Part shown: one piece after another, positions 1 through 11,180 of the stretch
Position numbering within the stretch: the stretch's first letter is position 1
How the letters are laid out: each line of letters begins with the position of its first letter
NCBI RefSeq assembly: GCF_943734655.1
Contig: NC_071354.1
Coordinates: 138,618,642 to 138,682,641, forward strand
Origin: Sabethes cyaneus
Taxonomy: Eukaryota > Arthropoda > Insecta > Diptera > Culicidae
Reading direction: 5' to 3'
DNA length: 64,000 nucleotides
Program-made: the position numbers and the translations under genes
The notes under the pieces: model-generated
Database searches by the model: none
What the model saw: only the letters and a program-made list of their open reading frames with translations
Told to the model about the DNA's origin: nothing

Positions 1-2614
1 TTCCAAACGTGACCGTATTTAGCCGATATTCATTTATCTCATCATCTTGGGACCATCTCCATAAAATTCTTAAAAAGTGACGATCGAGCTCATGCATCCA
101 TACCATACGATACATTTGCTTCGCATCACCAACAAGTACGACTGGTGGGAGGCGAAATCGTATTAAAATATTAATCAGTGAATCTTGAACGACCGGGCCA
201 CACATTAGTATGTCGTTCAATGAGAGACCACTGGTAGTCTTCGCCGAAGCATCGAACACGACGCGGCATTTGGTAGTTGAACTTGATGATTTGACTACGC
301 AATGGTGTGGGAGATAAACCGATTTTGCAGATGTACTGGTATCGTTCACCAGTGACATGTGACCGAGAGTAATATATTCACGGATGAACGCATGATATTC
401 ACCTTTGAGTTCCGGGTTACGGTCGAGCTTTTTCTCAATATGACGAAGCCTTTTCTCTGCAATTTGTCTCGACTCGCCCAGCTGGTTGGGATCGAGCAAG
501 AACGGAAGACGAACGACAAACTTGCCTGTTTGATCCCGGAACGTATGCTCAGAAAAGTGTTGTTCGCAGCGCTGCTCTTCTTCGGTGAGATAACTGGATG
601 CTGCGGTGTACTCTTCAAGCTCCCAAAATTTACGAAGCTGCTGAGAAAGCTCGTCTTCGGTTGATGCTAGCAAGCAAGTCGAAGCGTGAGATCCAACAGA
701 TCTGTTCGGCTCGTAATAACGGCCGGCAACCACCCAACCGAGCCTTGTGTTTTGCAGTGTTGGTAGGCTATTGTCAGCGCTGAGAGCAATCTGGCCTGGC
801 TCAAGCATCTGAAAAAAGAGCTCAATTCCCAGTAATACTTCTACCTTACCCGGGCGATGAAAGAGTGGATCGGCCAAATGTATTGACCCTGGAATAGGCC
901 AAGTGTCGATATTTGCTGCCTTGCATGGAAGCGTTTTAGTGATTTTCTCAAGCACCATGCACGAAACGGAGGTGCGGTAATCCGTACAGCGAGAAGAAAT
1001 AATTATTTCAGCACATTTATTAGCGTGCGCTGGAGTAGCAGAAATCCCTTCGAGGTACATGTCGGCTGCTTGGGTTTTGAGACCGAGTTGTTTGCAAAAC
1101 TTTTCACTAATAAAGCTAACCTGCGATGCACAATCTAATACAGCACGACAGGCGTGCGGACGTCCGTGGCTGTCCAAAACGTTGATGGCAACGGTGGCGA
1201 GCAAGACATTAGATGCATCGACGCAAGCTGGCGGGTCGAGGGCCGCAATCAAAGAATGGGTTGGTGATCCAAGGTTTGTCTGGGCCGAGACTGACGATGA
1301 TAATTCTGATGGTGGGCTTGCTGATGGCGTAGCCGGATGAAGCAAGGTGTGGTGAGGTAAGTTGCATTTCCTGCAAGTACCTGATTTACAGCTTTCACTG
1401 GGATGTGATTTCAGGCAATTGTGACACAGCTTCATTCTGTTGATGTGAGCTAATCGCTCTTCATAATTCATGTGGATGAACCTGCCACAGTGGTAGACAT
1501 GATGATGTTGCTTGCTGCACACGTTGCAGAACGGTGGGTTCGTGGCGACGAATGCGGTAGCGCCTCTGTATTGAGGTTGATTCTTGGAAGGTTGTTTAAA
1601 GGGCACGATGACTTTCGGTTTGGCTGGCTGAGCTGCTTGCAAAGCGAAACTGCGAGATTCCACGAACTTTAGGAAACACTGCAGGGTGATATTCGACTCC
1701 TCCATTTCTGCAATCTTCTGGCACCACAGTTGCTTTGTGTCTGGATCCACCTTTTCGCTGAGGATGAACAAAAGCCACGTGTCACGATCTTCCCTGTCCA
1801 TTGCTTTGAGAGCCCGAATAACCTCATCTGAAACATCATGGAGTGATCGCAAGCCTTGTGCAGTGGATGACGTCAGTGTTGGCTGCGCGAGGAATCGCTT
1901 AATATGCTGATTCGCGATTTCACGTGGTTTGTCATACCTAGACTTTAGTTTTTCCAATGCAGGTAGATAATTGGCATCCTCTATTTTCAGGTGCGAAATC
2001 AGGGATGCTGCTTCACCAGTGAGGTTAGTTTTCAGGAAATACAGCTTTTGACTATCCTTCAGCGTTGGGTTTTGGTGGACCAAGCTGTCGAACAAGTCGT
2101 AAAATGATTGCCAATCGATATAATTTCCGCTGAAGACAGGTACATTCATCCGAGGCAGTTTGAGATCCGATAATGGGGACGCACTAGCGTTGTGGTGGAC
2201 GACGGCAGAAGAGGTTGATGGAGCGGCCATATTAGCAGACATCATACGGAGAAATTCAGCTTGTTGATCGGCAAGCTGCTTAATAACGTCATGCTGCATT
2301 GGCTGTGGGGCTGCCACGTATTCTCGATTTGTTACCACTTTGAGGATTTTCAATAAACGAGTTTTGAGATTAATGTAATAATCTTCAAATTGTCCTTGGC
2401 GGCTCACTGCCTCGTCGTACGATTTATCGTCCTCACAATGCTCCACAATTTTCTTATGCACAGCACTATATGAAGCCCGCACATCGTTCAAGGCATCTAA
2501 CTCGGCTTGTACATTAATTTCTTCAGCCTCTTCTGGCTTAATTTTTGCCACAACCTCTGCAATCCGCTTCATTCGCGGTTCGAGTGATTTCCTTTCACGG
2601 ACGAGTTTATCCAT
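1..2614 (-). CDS. BEL/Pao retrotransposon gag-pol polyprotein, 5' part (runs off window)
   Basis: One reading frame runs from an ATG at 2614 down to base 1 without a stop, about 871 codons, and is cut by the window edge. The first ATG was chosen because an in-frame TGA lies about 12 codons upstream. Domains in order: an acidic, helical N-terminal gag region; a DUF1759-like gag core near residues 145-330 (motif LKLPRM); two Cys/His clusters near residues 360-425 (CNVC...HHHVYHC and LCHNC...CRKCNLPHH); a DUF1758-type aspartic protease near 485 whose active-site motif reads LDCASQ; then a Pao-type reverse transcriptase starting near 750, with CRVVFDASA, a VLVGDAKQMYRMV block and YRLNTVTFG at the edge. 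BEL/Pao elements make virus-like particles and copy themselves by reverse transcription. RT catalytic end, RNase H and integrase lie outside the window. No lesion was seen, so the copy may be young. Confidence 0.93.
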   Translation of the reverse strand, partial: MDKLVRERKSLEPRMKRIAEVVAKIKPEEAEEINVQAELDALNDVRASYSAVHKKIVEHCEDDKSYDEAVSRQGQFEDYYINLKTRLLKILKVVTNREYVAAPQPMQHDVIKQLADQQAEFLRMMSANMAAPSTSSAVVHHNASASPLSDLKLPRMNVPVFSGNYIDWQSFYDLFDSLVHQNPTLKDSQKLYFLKTNLTGEAASLISHLKIEDANYLPALEKLKSRYDKPREIANQHIKRFLAQPTLTSSTAQGLRSLHDVSDEVIRALKAMDREDRDTWLLFILSEKVDPDTKQLWCQKIAEMEESNITLQCFLKFVESRSFALQAAQPAKPKVIVPFKQPSKNQPQYRGATAFVATNPPFCNVCSKQHHHVYHCGRFIHMNYEERLAHINRMKLCHNCLKSHPSESCKSGTCRKCNLPHHTLLHPATPSASPPSELSSSVSAQTNLGSPTHSLIAALDPPACVDASNVLLATVAINVLDSHGRPHACRAVLDCASQVSFISEKFCKQLGLKTQAADMYLEGISATPAHANKCAEIIISSRCTDYRTSVSCMVLEKITKTLPCKAANIDTWPIPGSIHLADPLFHRPGKVEVLLGIELFFQMLEPGQIALSADNSLPTLQNTRLGWVVAGRYYEPNRSVGSHASTCLLASTEDELSQQLRKFWELEEYTAASSYLTEEEQRCEQHFSEHTFRDQTGKFVVRLPFLLDPNQLGESRQIAEKRLRHIEKKLDRNPELKGEYHAFIREYITLGHMSLVNDTSTSAKSVYLPHHCVVKSSSSTTKCRVVFDASAKTTSGLSLNDILMCGPVVQDSLINILIRFRLPPVVLVGDAKQMYRMVWMHELDRHFLRILWRWSQDDEINEYRLNTVTFG

Positions 2615-2798
2615 CTTGGTGGATTTCGCGCACTTTTGGTCAATTGTTCGAACTCACACTTTGTTTTTCTGCACTGTGATGCCGATTGGCAGAAGCACTC
2701 GGGGCCTGTATGGCGGCGACGGGGCCAATTCGTGGGCACGGCGAGCACAGAAAATACGGGTCGCGACGAATTTTCGCGATCCGGTTCGAAGGACCATA
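2615..2798 (-). other. BEL/Pao 5' leader between LTR and gag, with candidate primer-binding site
   Basis: This spacer lies between the candidate LTR and the gag ATG. Read on the minus strand, the bases just after the LTR are TATGGTCCTTCGAACCGG. A TGG a few bases after the LTR is where a tRNA primer-binding site is expected. I could not match it to a particular tRNA. No gag-like frame continues through this leader because an in-frame TGA precedes the chosen ATG. Confidence 0.45.
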
Positions 2799-3019
2799 TG
2801 TTAGGGAGAGAGTAGTAGGCCCGACTTCCGCTGATAATACGCGTTTGAATACCACGGCTAGTATTGTTGTCTGTTGTGTTACCAGTGAGCGTAGGAATAC
2901 GAAGCAGCTACATAAATTGACTGGATTTATTGAATCCAGTCCGCATTTCGATCGCCTTGTAGAAGTCCCCTGCGAGATTCGAATGGGTATGATAATTCAC
3001 CCAAGCTTCTCACACAACA
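2799..3019 (-). repeat. candidate 5' LTR of the BEL/Pao element (221 bp)
   Basis: On the minus strand the segment begins TGTTGTGTGAG and ends CTCCCTAACA, giving the TGTT...AACA ends usual for LTRs. It contains an AATAAA-type signal (TTCAATAAATCC) and sits directly upstream of the leader and gag frame. The partner 3' LTR is outside the window, so neither the boundaries nor a TSD could be confirmed. Confidence 0.55.
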
Positions 3020-3055
3020 CTGGATCTCATCCATCGTATCCATTATAATATCTCG

Positions 3056-4192
3056 AAGTTAATGCAATCTACACCGACTTATCGGCAGCTTTTTATCAAA
3101 TCAATCACCAGATTTCAGTAGCAAAACTTCAGCCACTTGGAATAAGTGATAATACGTTGTGCTGGTTCGAGTCCTACCTCACAGAACGCTCAATGTCCAT
3201 CAAAATAGATAGCGTTATTTCATCACCCTTCTCTGTCACATCTGGCGTACCGCAAGGTAGCCCGTATATCTTTCTGCTTTACCTGAACGATATCAATTTA
3301 CACTGTATTGTATGAAATTATCATATGCAGATAATTTCAAAATCTTTGCAATTATCAGAAACAACACAGGTGCTGTGTTCATACAAATGCAACTGGATAA
3401 TTTCGCTTACTGGTGTACAACGAATAGAATGATCCTAAATGCCGCCCAGTGCTCTTGTATTTCTTTCACATGCAAAAGATCAATTTTGTGCCATGATTAT
3501 TTAGTATCTCAAACATCTTTGAAAAGGGAAACGTTCGTAAAGGACTTACGAATTCTACGAGACTCCAAGCTAACATTCAAAGAACAGGTAGCTTTTATTT
3601 CAGCCAAAGCATCGAAAAATCTTGGCTTTTTGTTCCGGTTTACTAAATATTTCGAAAATATCCAGTGCTTAAAAACGTTATATTGTTCATTAGTACGGTC
3701 AATATTAGAATATGTAGCTGTAGTCTGGGCGCCGTGCTATCAAAACAGCATTCAACGGATTGAGTCTATCCAATGAAAATTTGTCCGCTACTCCTTACAA
3801 CTCCTCCCTTGGAACGATCCTTTGAATCTTCCAACCTCTGAACACCGCTGTAATCTAATTGGGGCATGTGTTGTGTGTTCAACCGTAGTTATAATGTATT
3901 CGATTTCCATTTGTCTCGTTCTATTCTTAAACAAGTTTTTTACGTGCTTTAAAATAAATTACGTTATTGTACTTGTGTAGTGTTAGCCGTTAGCATATAG
4001 ATAGTTTTTAATACATGTAATACTTTTTAAGTTTCCTATGTGCAGTTAGTAATAAGTTGTATCATTTGGTAGTTTGTTGATGCAAAAAATGAAGGTTTTG
4101 TTCCTGCTAAAGAAGGAGTCGTTAAAGCCGATAAACTTCCGCGGGCTTTTCCCTTCTTGAAGAATAAAAAATTATGTGATTATGTGATTATA
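3056..4192 (+). pseudogene. Jockey-like non-LTR retrotransposon, 5'-truncated and broken ORF2
   Basis: Reverse-transcriptase blocks are readable in order: IYTDLSAAFYQINH, then WFESYLTERSMSIKI, then SGVPQGS, and after a frameshift SYADNFKIF (the FADD box, with the second catalytic Asp changed to Asn), WCTTNRMILNAAQCS, and a C-terminal block (TLYCSLVRSILEYVAVVWAP, then IQRIESIQ). The first frame spans about 3056-3315 and ends in TGA. The second covers 3312-3776. A few codons are missing after QGS. The sequence then degrades into a 3' region ending in GAATAAAAAA plus two TATGTGAT units at about 4170-4190, which look like a 3' tail. EN and ORF1 are absent, consistent with 5' truncation. Clade placement rests on motif resemblance only. 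Confidence 0.8.
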
Positions 4193-4193
4193 A

Positions 4194-6440
4194 GTCTAGT
4201 AAGCTCACCCAGAAAACTGTTTTCGTCCAGAATTTTCCATAGCTCTTGTCGGTTTACTTTATCATATGAGGCTTTGGAATAATGAATGGGGGATCCAGAA
4301 TTCACAGCACTTCTTGACGATATACCGCAGGGTGCCGAACTGGTCCATTGCAGACCGACCCTTCCTGAATCTGGCCTAGTAACATGGCTATTGATGATAG
4401 TCGATGGAAGATGACTTGAGAAAGCAGTTTGCTGGCGGCATTCAGAATAGTGATCGCTCGGTAGATCTCACAATCTAGCTTATCATCTTTCTTGTATATA
4501 GCGCAAATAACTCCGTCTTTCCACTCCTCCGGTAGTCGTTCCGAATCCCAAATCTTGATGCAGACAATCAGTTGATGCAGACACCCCACCAACTTGTCCG
4601 GGCGCATTTTAATAAGTTCCGCTCCAATGTCATCCTTTCCCGCTGCTTTGTCGTTCTTCAGCCGCTGCGCTGGATGGCTTCTTTAACTTCCCTTATCGAT
4701 GGCGGTGGCACATCTTCGTTGCTTGCTGCACCAATATGGTCACTTCCTCCGCTATCATGGTCTACCACCTGCGCGCCATTCAGATGTTCATCATAGTGCT
4801 GCTTCCACCTTTCGATCACCGGACAGTTGTCAGTCAAAGTATCTTCTTCTTTATCTTTGCACATTTTACCCCGCGGAACAAAGCCTTTGCGACACTCGTT
4901 GAGTTTCTGATAGAGCTTTTGTGTGTTTTAAAAGCGGTACAGCTACTCGAGTTCTTCACACTCATTCTTCTCTTGGTGGCACCTCTTCTCCTGGAAGAGT
5001 CGGGTTTCACGTCTCCGCTTCTGTATCACTCCACATTCTGGCGGGTGGCTCAACGCAGCATTTGTACCCGCGGTGCACTCTTCTCATCCAATATCTGCTG
5101 ACACACCTTGCCAAACCATTCGCTACGTCGATTCGATGCCACATGACCTAGGATGCCACAAGACCTAAGATGCCACACGGCCATACGGTCTTCTCCGTTA
5201 CGCTGTTAATGAGTGTTCTCAAAGTACTCCAACAGTCCTAAAGAGGGGTCTCATCTAGCTCACCCTCTTCTGGCAGCGCGGTTTCGAGAGATAACGCGTA
5301 CTTTTCAGCGATGTCCGGGTGCTTCAGTCGCGTTAGATGTTGTTGTGGTATGTTGTTTACAACAAATAGTTTTTGACGTATCTTTACCGTCACTAGGTAG
5401 TGACTTGAATCAATGTTAGCGCCCCGATAGGTTCTGACATCGATAATGTCTAAAAAGTACCGATCATCTATCAGAACGTGGTCGATTTGTGATTACGTCT
5501 TGTTAGGTGATCTTCAGCTGTACCAGTGGCGATGGTGGAGGTTGTACTGGAAAAAGGTACTACGTACGGGCATGTTCTTGGAGGCGGCGAAGTCGACAAG
5601 TCTTAGGCCGTTTTCGTTTGTTTGCAGGTGTGCACTGAACCGTCCAATTCTCGGTTTAAATTCCTCTTCCTGACCAATATCAGCATTCCCAAGTAACAAT
5701 TGTGGTTTTATTACACACTTGTGATGTTTCTGGAGACCAAAACTGGTCATTAAAACCGAAATAAGTGTGCAATAAAACTCAAATTGTTACTTGGGTTATA
5801 CAGTCTCTGATGATGATTATGACATCATGTCTTGGGTACCGGCCGTATTCGCGCACAACTGCTCGTAAAATTCGTCTTTGTCATCATCCATCGGTACTTC
5901 CAAGATGAGGGTTGTGCACGTTAATTATGCTAATATTAAAGAATCGGTCCTTAATGTTTAACCTGCACATTCGGGAATTGATAACCGCCCTATCACCCAC
6001 TTCTGCATCTCTATACGTACCATCTCTATACGTTCGTACCATCGTTTCTTTCCAGCACACCTCTACAGTGTCGAACATCAAGTGCCTACATGTCGAACAA
6101 CAAATACTGCGAGTACAAATGCTGCGGTTCCATGTTCCTAATTTCCAATCGTTAGTCCATTTTCGTCGCCTGGGTCTTTGTTGATTGTTCCGGTTCGACT
6201 TATTACTTACGTCGTTTGTTGCATTGGTTTCGGTTTGGTGCTGACTTGCAAGGCCCGCAATCAACCTCACAGCATCGCTGGAGGACCAACGTTACTCGAA
6301 AGAGCTACCACCAGGGTTTCCACCCCTTTACCCGATCTCCCTCGAGGTTGCTCATATCCCGGCTGGTACCATGAAGAGACAGGGTGTTGCTTGATCAGAG
6401 GCTATGACAAGTTTAGACCGTTTAGAAATGGGGCGCTTTA
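4194..6440 (-). pseudogene. RTE-clade non-LTR retrotransposon, degenerate (copy 1)
   Basis: Read on the minus strand from 6440: a 5'-UTR-like stretch, then an endonuclease start (DWKLGTWNRS near 6150), INVHNPHLGSTDG near 5890, NADIGQEEEF near 5690, FAASKNMPVRSTFF near 5600 and QIDHVLIDDRYF. A linker follows, then an RT part: VIERWKQHYDEHLNG (about 4800), PEEWKDGVICAIYKKDDKLD (about 4510) and AITILNAASKLLSQ. The copy ends at about 4194 in ASYDKVNRQELWKIL, directly against the tail of the Jockey-like element. The catalytic FADD part of the RT is therefore missing. Many frameshifts and stops separate the blocks, and a 108-bp MITE interrupts the endonuclease. Confidence 0.85.
5688..5795. mobile_element. 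108-bp palindromic MITE inside the RTE endonuclease
   Basis: The two ends are inverted copies: CCCAAGTAACAATT at 5688 and its complement ending TTGGG at 5795. The inverted similarity continues through ATTRCACACTT for roughly 35-40 bases per arm. It interrupts the endonuclease reading just before NADIGQEEEF in copy 1 of the RTE. The flanks suggest at most a very short duplication (TT), so the superfamily is not resolved. Confidence 0.75.
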
Positions 6441-6900
6441 GAACGTGTGTATTTTTTATCCATTTGCCTAATCGAAACATTTTCTAAGAGCGAAGAAATT
6501 CTCTCACTTTGTAGTTGATATCGCTCACATTTGGCGTACATCTTCTGCAGTGACTGCTCTCTTTATTTCGCTTATTTCTTTATTGGGTAGGATTGGGGAT
6601 AATTTAGTGAATTCAGATCTTCTGGGATGAGCTGGACTCTATTGTCGTGATACCGTTTTCCTTCCTTCAATGGCAACTAGCTAAGTCTGACCAAAAAGTA
6701 ACCGGACTATCATGAGACTTAATGAAGGATAAAATATGGAAATTGATCCACTCCAGAATTAACTGTCTCATCCGCCGCAAAAGCATTGGTTTATGTTACT
6801 ACTGTAACAGATTCCTTGTCATGATTTTTTGCGCAAACTTATTCGCGAAAACAAACTAGAATTTGTTAGGAAGCTTGCCGCGAGCAGGACTTTTTTTGCA
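6441..6900. other. unassigned AT-rich spacer
   Basis: No coding frame, repeat or inverted ends are recognised in this stretch between two RTE relics. Confidence 0.5.
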
Positions 6901-6904
6901 CATT

Positions 6905-7695
6905 TCTACCAACGTACAGCTGGGATGGATCTTGCCGTAGCAGTAATTTAGCTCCACTGTACTCGGTCCTGGGCAGGGCTTGAAAAGGGATCGCAAGTTG
7001 AATGTGACTGCCGTGAATGCGAACTTTCCGCATTCAAACTCCGCTTTTTGAATGATCATTTGACTGTTTTTTGAATCCAGTCAATCCGCCGCTTGCGCTG
7101 CTGCCGTTTTACAATTCATGCGGCATCTCCGCAAAAGCAAACAGTCAATCTCCCGTTTTGCTTTGCGCTTTGAGAATATAAACTGCAAACTGACTGGAAG
7201 CATACGGTGACGTATTTTTTCGTTTCTCTTTTTGTCTCCCAATCGGCTGCTCACAGTAATAGTTTGTCACCCGAACGTCAGTCCGACGCAAGCGAAATAT
7301 TCGTTTGTATTGGACGGAGTCCGACCGACTTCTCCATGCACATGTAGTGGTTGTTTTTTTGTAGTATTGAATCATACGATTGTGCGGTCGCTTTTCGTTA
7401 GCGTTGTGATTGCCAGTCATTTGACTGTTTTGCAGTCATTCGCTGCTCCAAACGGTAAAGGCAACTTGATCGAAACGAAAATGTCAAAAAGTTTTAGAAC
7501 GCGTTCATTCTGTTGCGTGCATTCGGCGTTTGACTGAGCAAACTGCCAGTTGTGTTATGCATAGCGTTCGTATTCCACCTCTAAACGGACGGTGTGAACT
7601 TGAATGCGCGTTGGTGTGACTGCGGTAGAAAAAAAGGATCGGTCGAAGCCCTGGTCCTGGGTTACTCTCGCCAATTCGTTGAGCATCTCAGGCGA
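6905..7695 (-). pseudogene. RTE 3'-end fragment, split by a hAT-like insertion
   Basis: Omitting 6974-7661, the minus strand reads as the C-terminal end of the RTE family: NELARV, then QDRVQW, followed by a decayed tail. The same block is present at 55080-55180 in this window. It is the last part of ORF2, so this is a short 3' remnant without RT motifs. Confidence 0.6.
6974..7653. mobile_element. hAT-like non-autonomous element (680 bp) with perfect 8-bp TSD
   Basis: The ends are CAGGGCTTGAAAAGG at 6974 and, inverted, CAGGGCTTCGACC ending at 7653. An identical GTCCTGGG lies on both sides (6966-6973 and 7654-7661). The CAGGG terminus and the 8-bp duplication are hAT hallmarks. The interior has no transposase-like frame. 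It inserted into an older RTE 3' fragment. Confidence 0.88.
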
Positions 7696-7699
7696 GATG

Positions 7700-7960
7700 C
7701 TACACTCAAAATATTCTGCACATAACTAATAGTAAATTTCCATATGAATTTCCATATGATTATTATGTGCCGCATATAAATACAATCCTCCCAGAAATAC
7801 ACATAAAAATTATATGCATATGAATAGTATTCGCAAATTTTTTATGTGCATAAATAATAACTGTTTGGCACATAAAGATCATTTACTGGGCACATTGCAA
7901 AAATCTTTATGTGGGACACATAGAAACTATACGAAAAGTTACGAAAACGCCTATTGTAAA
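7700..7960. repeat. AT-rich stretch with recurring CACATA / TATGTG hexamers
   Basis: The hexamer CACATA or its complement TATGTG occurs many times in about 220 bp, with ATATGAAT and CATATG-like variants between. The left edge TACACTCAAAATATT resembles terminal sequences of TA-flanked mosquito MITEs, but I found no matching right end. It may be a decayed MITE. Confidence 0.35.
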
Positions 7961-7969
7961 GGTCGGCCC

Positions 7970-8880
7970 ACCTGTGAGTGACCATAATTAGTAGCACACT
8001 TCGGGAAACGTGATCGTAGCAATATCAATTTTTCAAAATCGCCAAATTTTTGCAAAAAAGTTTTTAAAAATAATGTATTTGTGACGTTGTGTGTATATGA
8101 GACGTTTCTCACGGAATTCATTTTTTTGTAATTTTGTAATATTTGGGTAATGGCCCAAAAATCATTGCATTCTGGGGACGATCGTGTGATAAAATGAATG
8201 GCAATATAATATTCTAACAAAAATTCTCCTTGTGAAGTTTTCCATTAATAAGTAGCTTTAGTGATGAATATCTTTGTTTTTTTCTACAACTACAGATGCC
8301 TTTCCAAATCATCAACTTGCGAGCCATATCATCAGCGAAGACAAAATTGAACTTATCCGGTAAAGGAGCAAAGGGGATCATATTTTTGACCCCGGATTCG
8401 TTCAAAGTCCAGTTTCGCATATGTTTCTTCGTTCATCAAAATACATCCGTTGTGTTTGGTCAGAACTTGGTCATACAGTTTCCATGCATGGTTTTTAGCA
8501 ACCAGGTTCAGTTTCAGTGTCCTGTTAGAATGCTTGCTGGCATGGTAAATCTTTCTCGACTTGCCAAACTGTACTGAGCGCCGCAGTAAACGTTTTCGCC
8601 AAATCACGTCCGGAGATCGTAGGATTATTTCGGCTGCCCTGATGATCTTAGCTTGTGGTTTTCGGTCCACTTGTTACACTTATACATTTGGATTGCTTTG
8701 CCCGATCCAATATCAATACTTTCCGGTAACATGTTTATAGTGTTGGTAACAGCACCGTGTTTACAGGTAATTTGAGAGCCTTGGCGATCATTCTTACTAA
8801 CCATAATGGGTTGTCAACGTGAGTATGTAGATTTTTTTCACGTCTCGCGCGCTCCTTCTTTAAAACAATTTCAACGTGTT
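7970..8880 (-). pseudogene. Tc1/mariner-superfamily transposase relic
   Basis: Minus-strand fragments follow the order of a Tc1/mariner transposase: LVRMIAKALKLPVNTVL (a helix-turn-helix type block, about 8770-8830); DRKPQAK with KSRKIYHASKHSNR; then LVAKNHAWKLYDQVLTKHNGCILMNEETYAKLDF (about 8390-8500), the block that normally carries the first catalytic Asp (here NEETY, not DDETY); then KLMIWKGICSCRKK (about 8270-8330). Downstream blocks are too decayed to follow. The longest pieces are 105, 68 and 67 codons in different frames. No flanking inverted repeats were found, so the ends are approximate. Confidence 0.75.
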
Positions 8881-8939
8881 TGTTTATAAATCCTGAATAC
8901 TTTACCACCAAGTAAACAATCCTTCCAGGACAAAACACT

Positions 8940-10639
8940 GTTAATATTTTTTTGAAACGGTGGTTCTACAATTTATGAAGGGACGGTAGAGGAAAGTAAT
9001 GAAAAATATTATGAAAAATATTAATCGTGAAAAAAAGTTTGGCTTATACACATAGGTACTTAGCGGAAAATGGAAAATTTCACTCTCTTTCATTAACAAC
9101 CGCGCTTAACTTCCTGTTCACAACCCAAAAGCAGTGCGATAAATCACTTTTGATGTATCACCAACAAGTCAATCAACGTGTCGCGCAATGTTTTTTTGAT
9201 TTAATAGGTCCACTAAAACCAAACTAATGACGTATGTTAGGCCGTCAGCGGTAGGCACCCAAAATTAGCGAAATCCATTTACAGTACGTATCAACCGCTG
9301 CAGGTTACAAATAGGAAAAGTAAATTCAAATATGCACACATGACGCTCTGCCGGTTTCAGTGCTTGTTCTAAGCGGACAGTATAAATATACACCTAGTCA
9401 TGAACCATTGGCAGTCGCCAACCGGCCAAAAACCAATCCTCATAGTTTGGAGCGACCCGGCAGACGTCGACGACAGTGAAGCGGATTCTTTGCAGGCCTG
9501 AACCTGTTGCCTTTGTTTGGATCAGCCGGAATCGGATCCCCTGGTGAATAACAATGAGACGGGATTTCCACTTGAGGCACTTTGGACTTTTTGACGTTTG
9601 GCGAATCGACTGTGGAAGCATATGCGGTTACTCTTTGCTCGTTTGTTTTAGTAAGTAAAGGAAGTGTAATAATTTTTGCTTATTGTTCATATTTTCCGCT
9701 GTGCCAGCCATGGAATGCCTCACAACTTATGGCTACGGATCAGGAACGGTCTGCTGACCAGTTTAGCTAAAGTCGAATTTAAAAATTAACTACAACATAA
9801 ATAACCTATCAAATTAGGTACCGCAGAACAGATAACTCAACATTTAACCCGCTAGTGCGTACACTAATCACATTATGTGATTCGTTTGGCACCAATAAAA
9901 AAATAACATAACATAACGCCACTTGAATGAACTGCGTCAAAATTGCATCTGCCACGATTGGTCACCCATTTGTCGGCCAATTTGCTTTTGAATGGGGCTT
10001 CCATCACGGTGATGTTAGATTGAAATTATACAGTTAGAATTTTTAAAGTATCAACATTTGCAGCAAATAGGTATACACTCTATTGCTGGTAAATAACTGC
10101 CCGCTATGCCGCAATAGAACAGACAGATTGTCCACTGATGTATTTCTAGCACAGCTATATGCTCTAATTCCAGCAATTAGGATCTATTATCATGAAATGA
10201 TTAGATCTAATTATGATAATTGAAAAATTGCACAGCATAATATTGATTGAGTATGTGACAATTCATGCATTTATTTAGCTGTTTGGTTAGAAATATGCTG
10301 TTGGGCAATTTACGCTGCGTTTGTTATTGGTGGATTCAACAAAAAAAATTATGGGTTGACTGACTTCTCCGGAACTGTTCGCTTTAAACTTTATTTTATT
10401 TTATTAATATAGACTTTAGTAAAGGGGATGATCAAAATAGAACGACAAAATTAAAAATAGGTTTACAAATCAAGTTGTTTACGTTATCAACCGAAAACTT
10501 TCGAACTTTAGAATCAAAATTCGTAAAAGTCTTGTATGAAACATTTGTTGGTAGAGATAAATATAATCTATAAATCTATCTAAATTAGTTTTAAACGAAT
10601 TATTTCACTTCTGGAAAAATGATTGGTAACGCTAGTCGA
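8940..10639. other. no recognised gene; AT-rich with one GC-richer island
   Basis: No protein family was recognised. A GC-richer island at 9230-9760 has a TATAAATA box at about 9382, short frames of up to 75 codons on either strand, and a GTAAGT-like splice donor at about 9652. None gives a convincing product. Near 9895 a CACCAATAAAAAAATAACATAACATAAC sequence resembles a decayed LINE tail. Confidence 0.4.
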
Positions 10640-11180
10640 GGAATATAATTTAAAAACTACAAGGTATACAGCCCTAAGGGTTGTACGAAAGGGTGACGTA
10701 GGACTATATCAGATCATTAGATTAGATAGATCATTAGATTCAGATTCAATTCTTCATTGAATGCAATGGTGGCTTTGAAAATACGTGGATGGGGGTTCAT
10801 AAGTACAACACCTGCAACCATTAAGGCATAGAGATTTCTTTTAAAAATCAGTTGTGTGCATCATAAAAGTTAAAATAGTAATGAATGACCAGCCCTCAGA
10901 TTATCGTATTAAATATGATTATGCGTAGCGTGACATGTTTCAATAATCTTACTTTAACCTTTAATGTTATTTGTAACCAACATTAAAACCAAAGCACGTT
11001 CATCGCAAATATGACACACACACGTAAGTTAGCGGCGTCGATTCACTGTCTTTTGCACCGAGAAGGATTTACTAGTTTACTTTCACAGCTTACTGTTTGT
11101 TGCATAGCAGAAAATATGGCACATAGGCAAAAATTTCTATTTTATTTGTATGAGAATCCTTATCCTCCTACCACAGGCGT
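10640..11180 (+). repeat. dispersed repeat X, copy 1 (uninterrupted)
   Basis: This segment matches, in inverted orientation, 21260-21660 followed by 17550-17829. Shared landmarks include TGTACGAAAGGGTGACGTAGG (10685), AATGAATGACCAGCCCTCAG (10880), GCGTAGCGTGACATGTTTCA (10925-10950), and CGTAAGTTAGCGGCGTCG (11025). It has no open frame. It shows the sequence before the RTE insertion that split copy 2. Confidence 0.85.

Noticed and set aside
359..1910. Several plus-strand frames of 60-100 codons
   Set aside because: They are antisense shadows of the continuous minus-strand gag-pol frame.
5884..6270. Independent 128-codon minus-strand gene
   Set aside because: Its text (DWKLGTWNRS, IINVHNPHLG) is the RTE endonuclease start, broken and part of copy 1.
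9370..9780. Possible small secreted-peptide gene with a TATAAATA box and a GTAAGT donor
   Set aside because: No frame joins across the putative intron into a convincing signal peptide or known family; left as unassigned.
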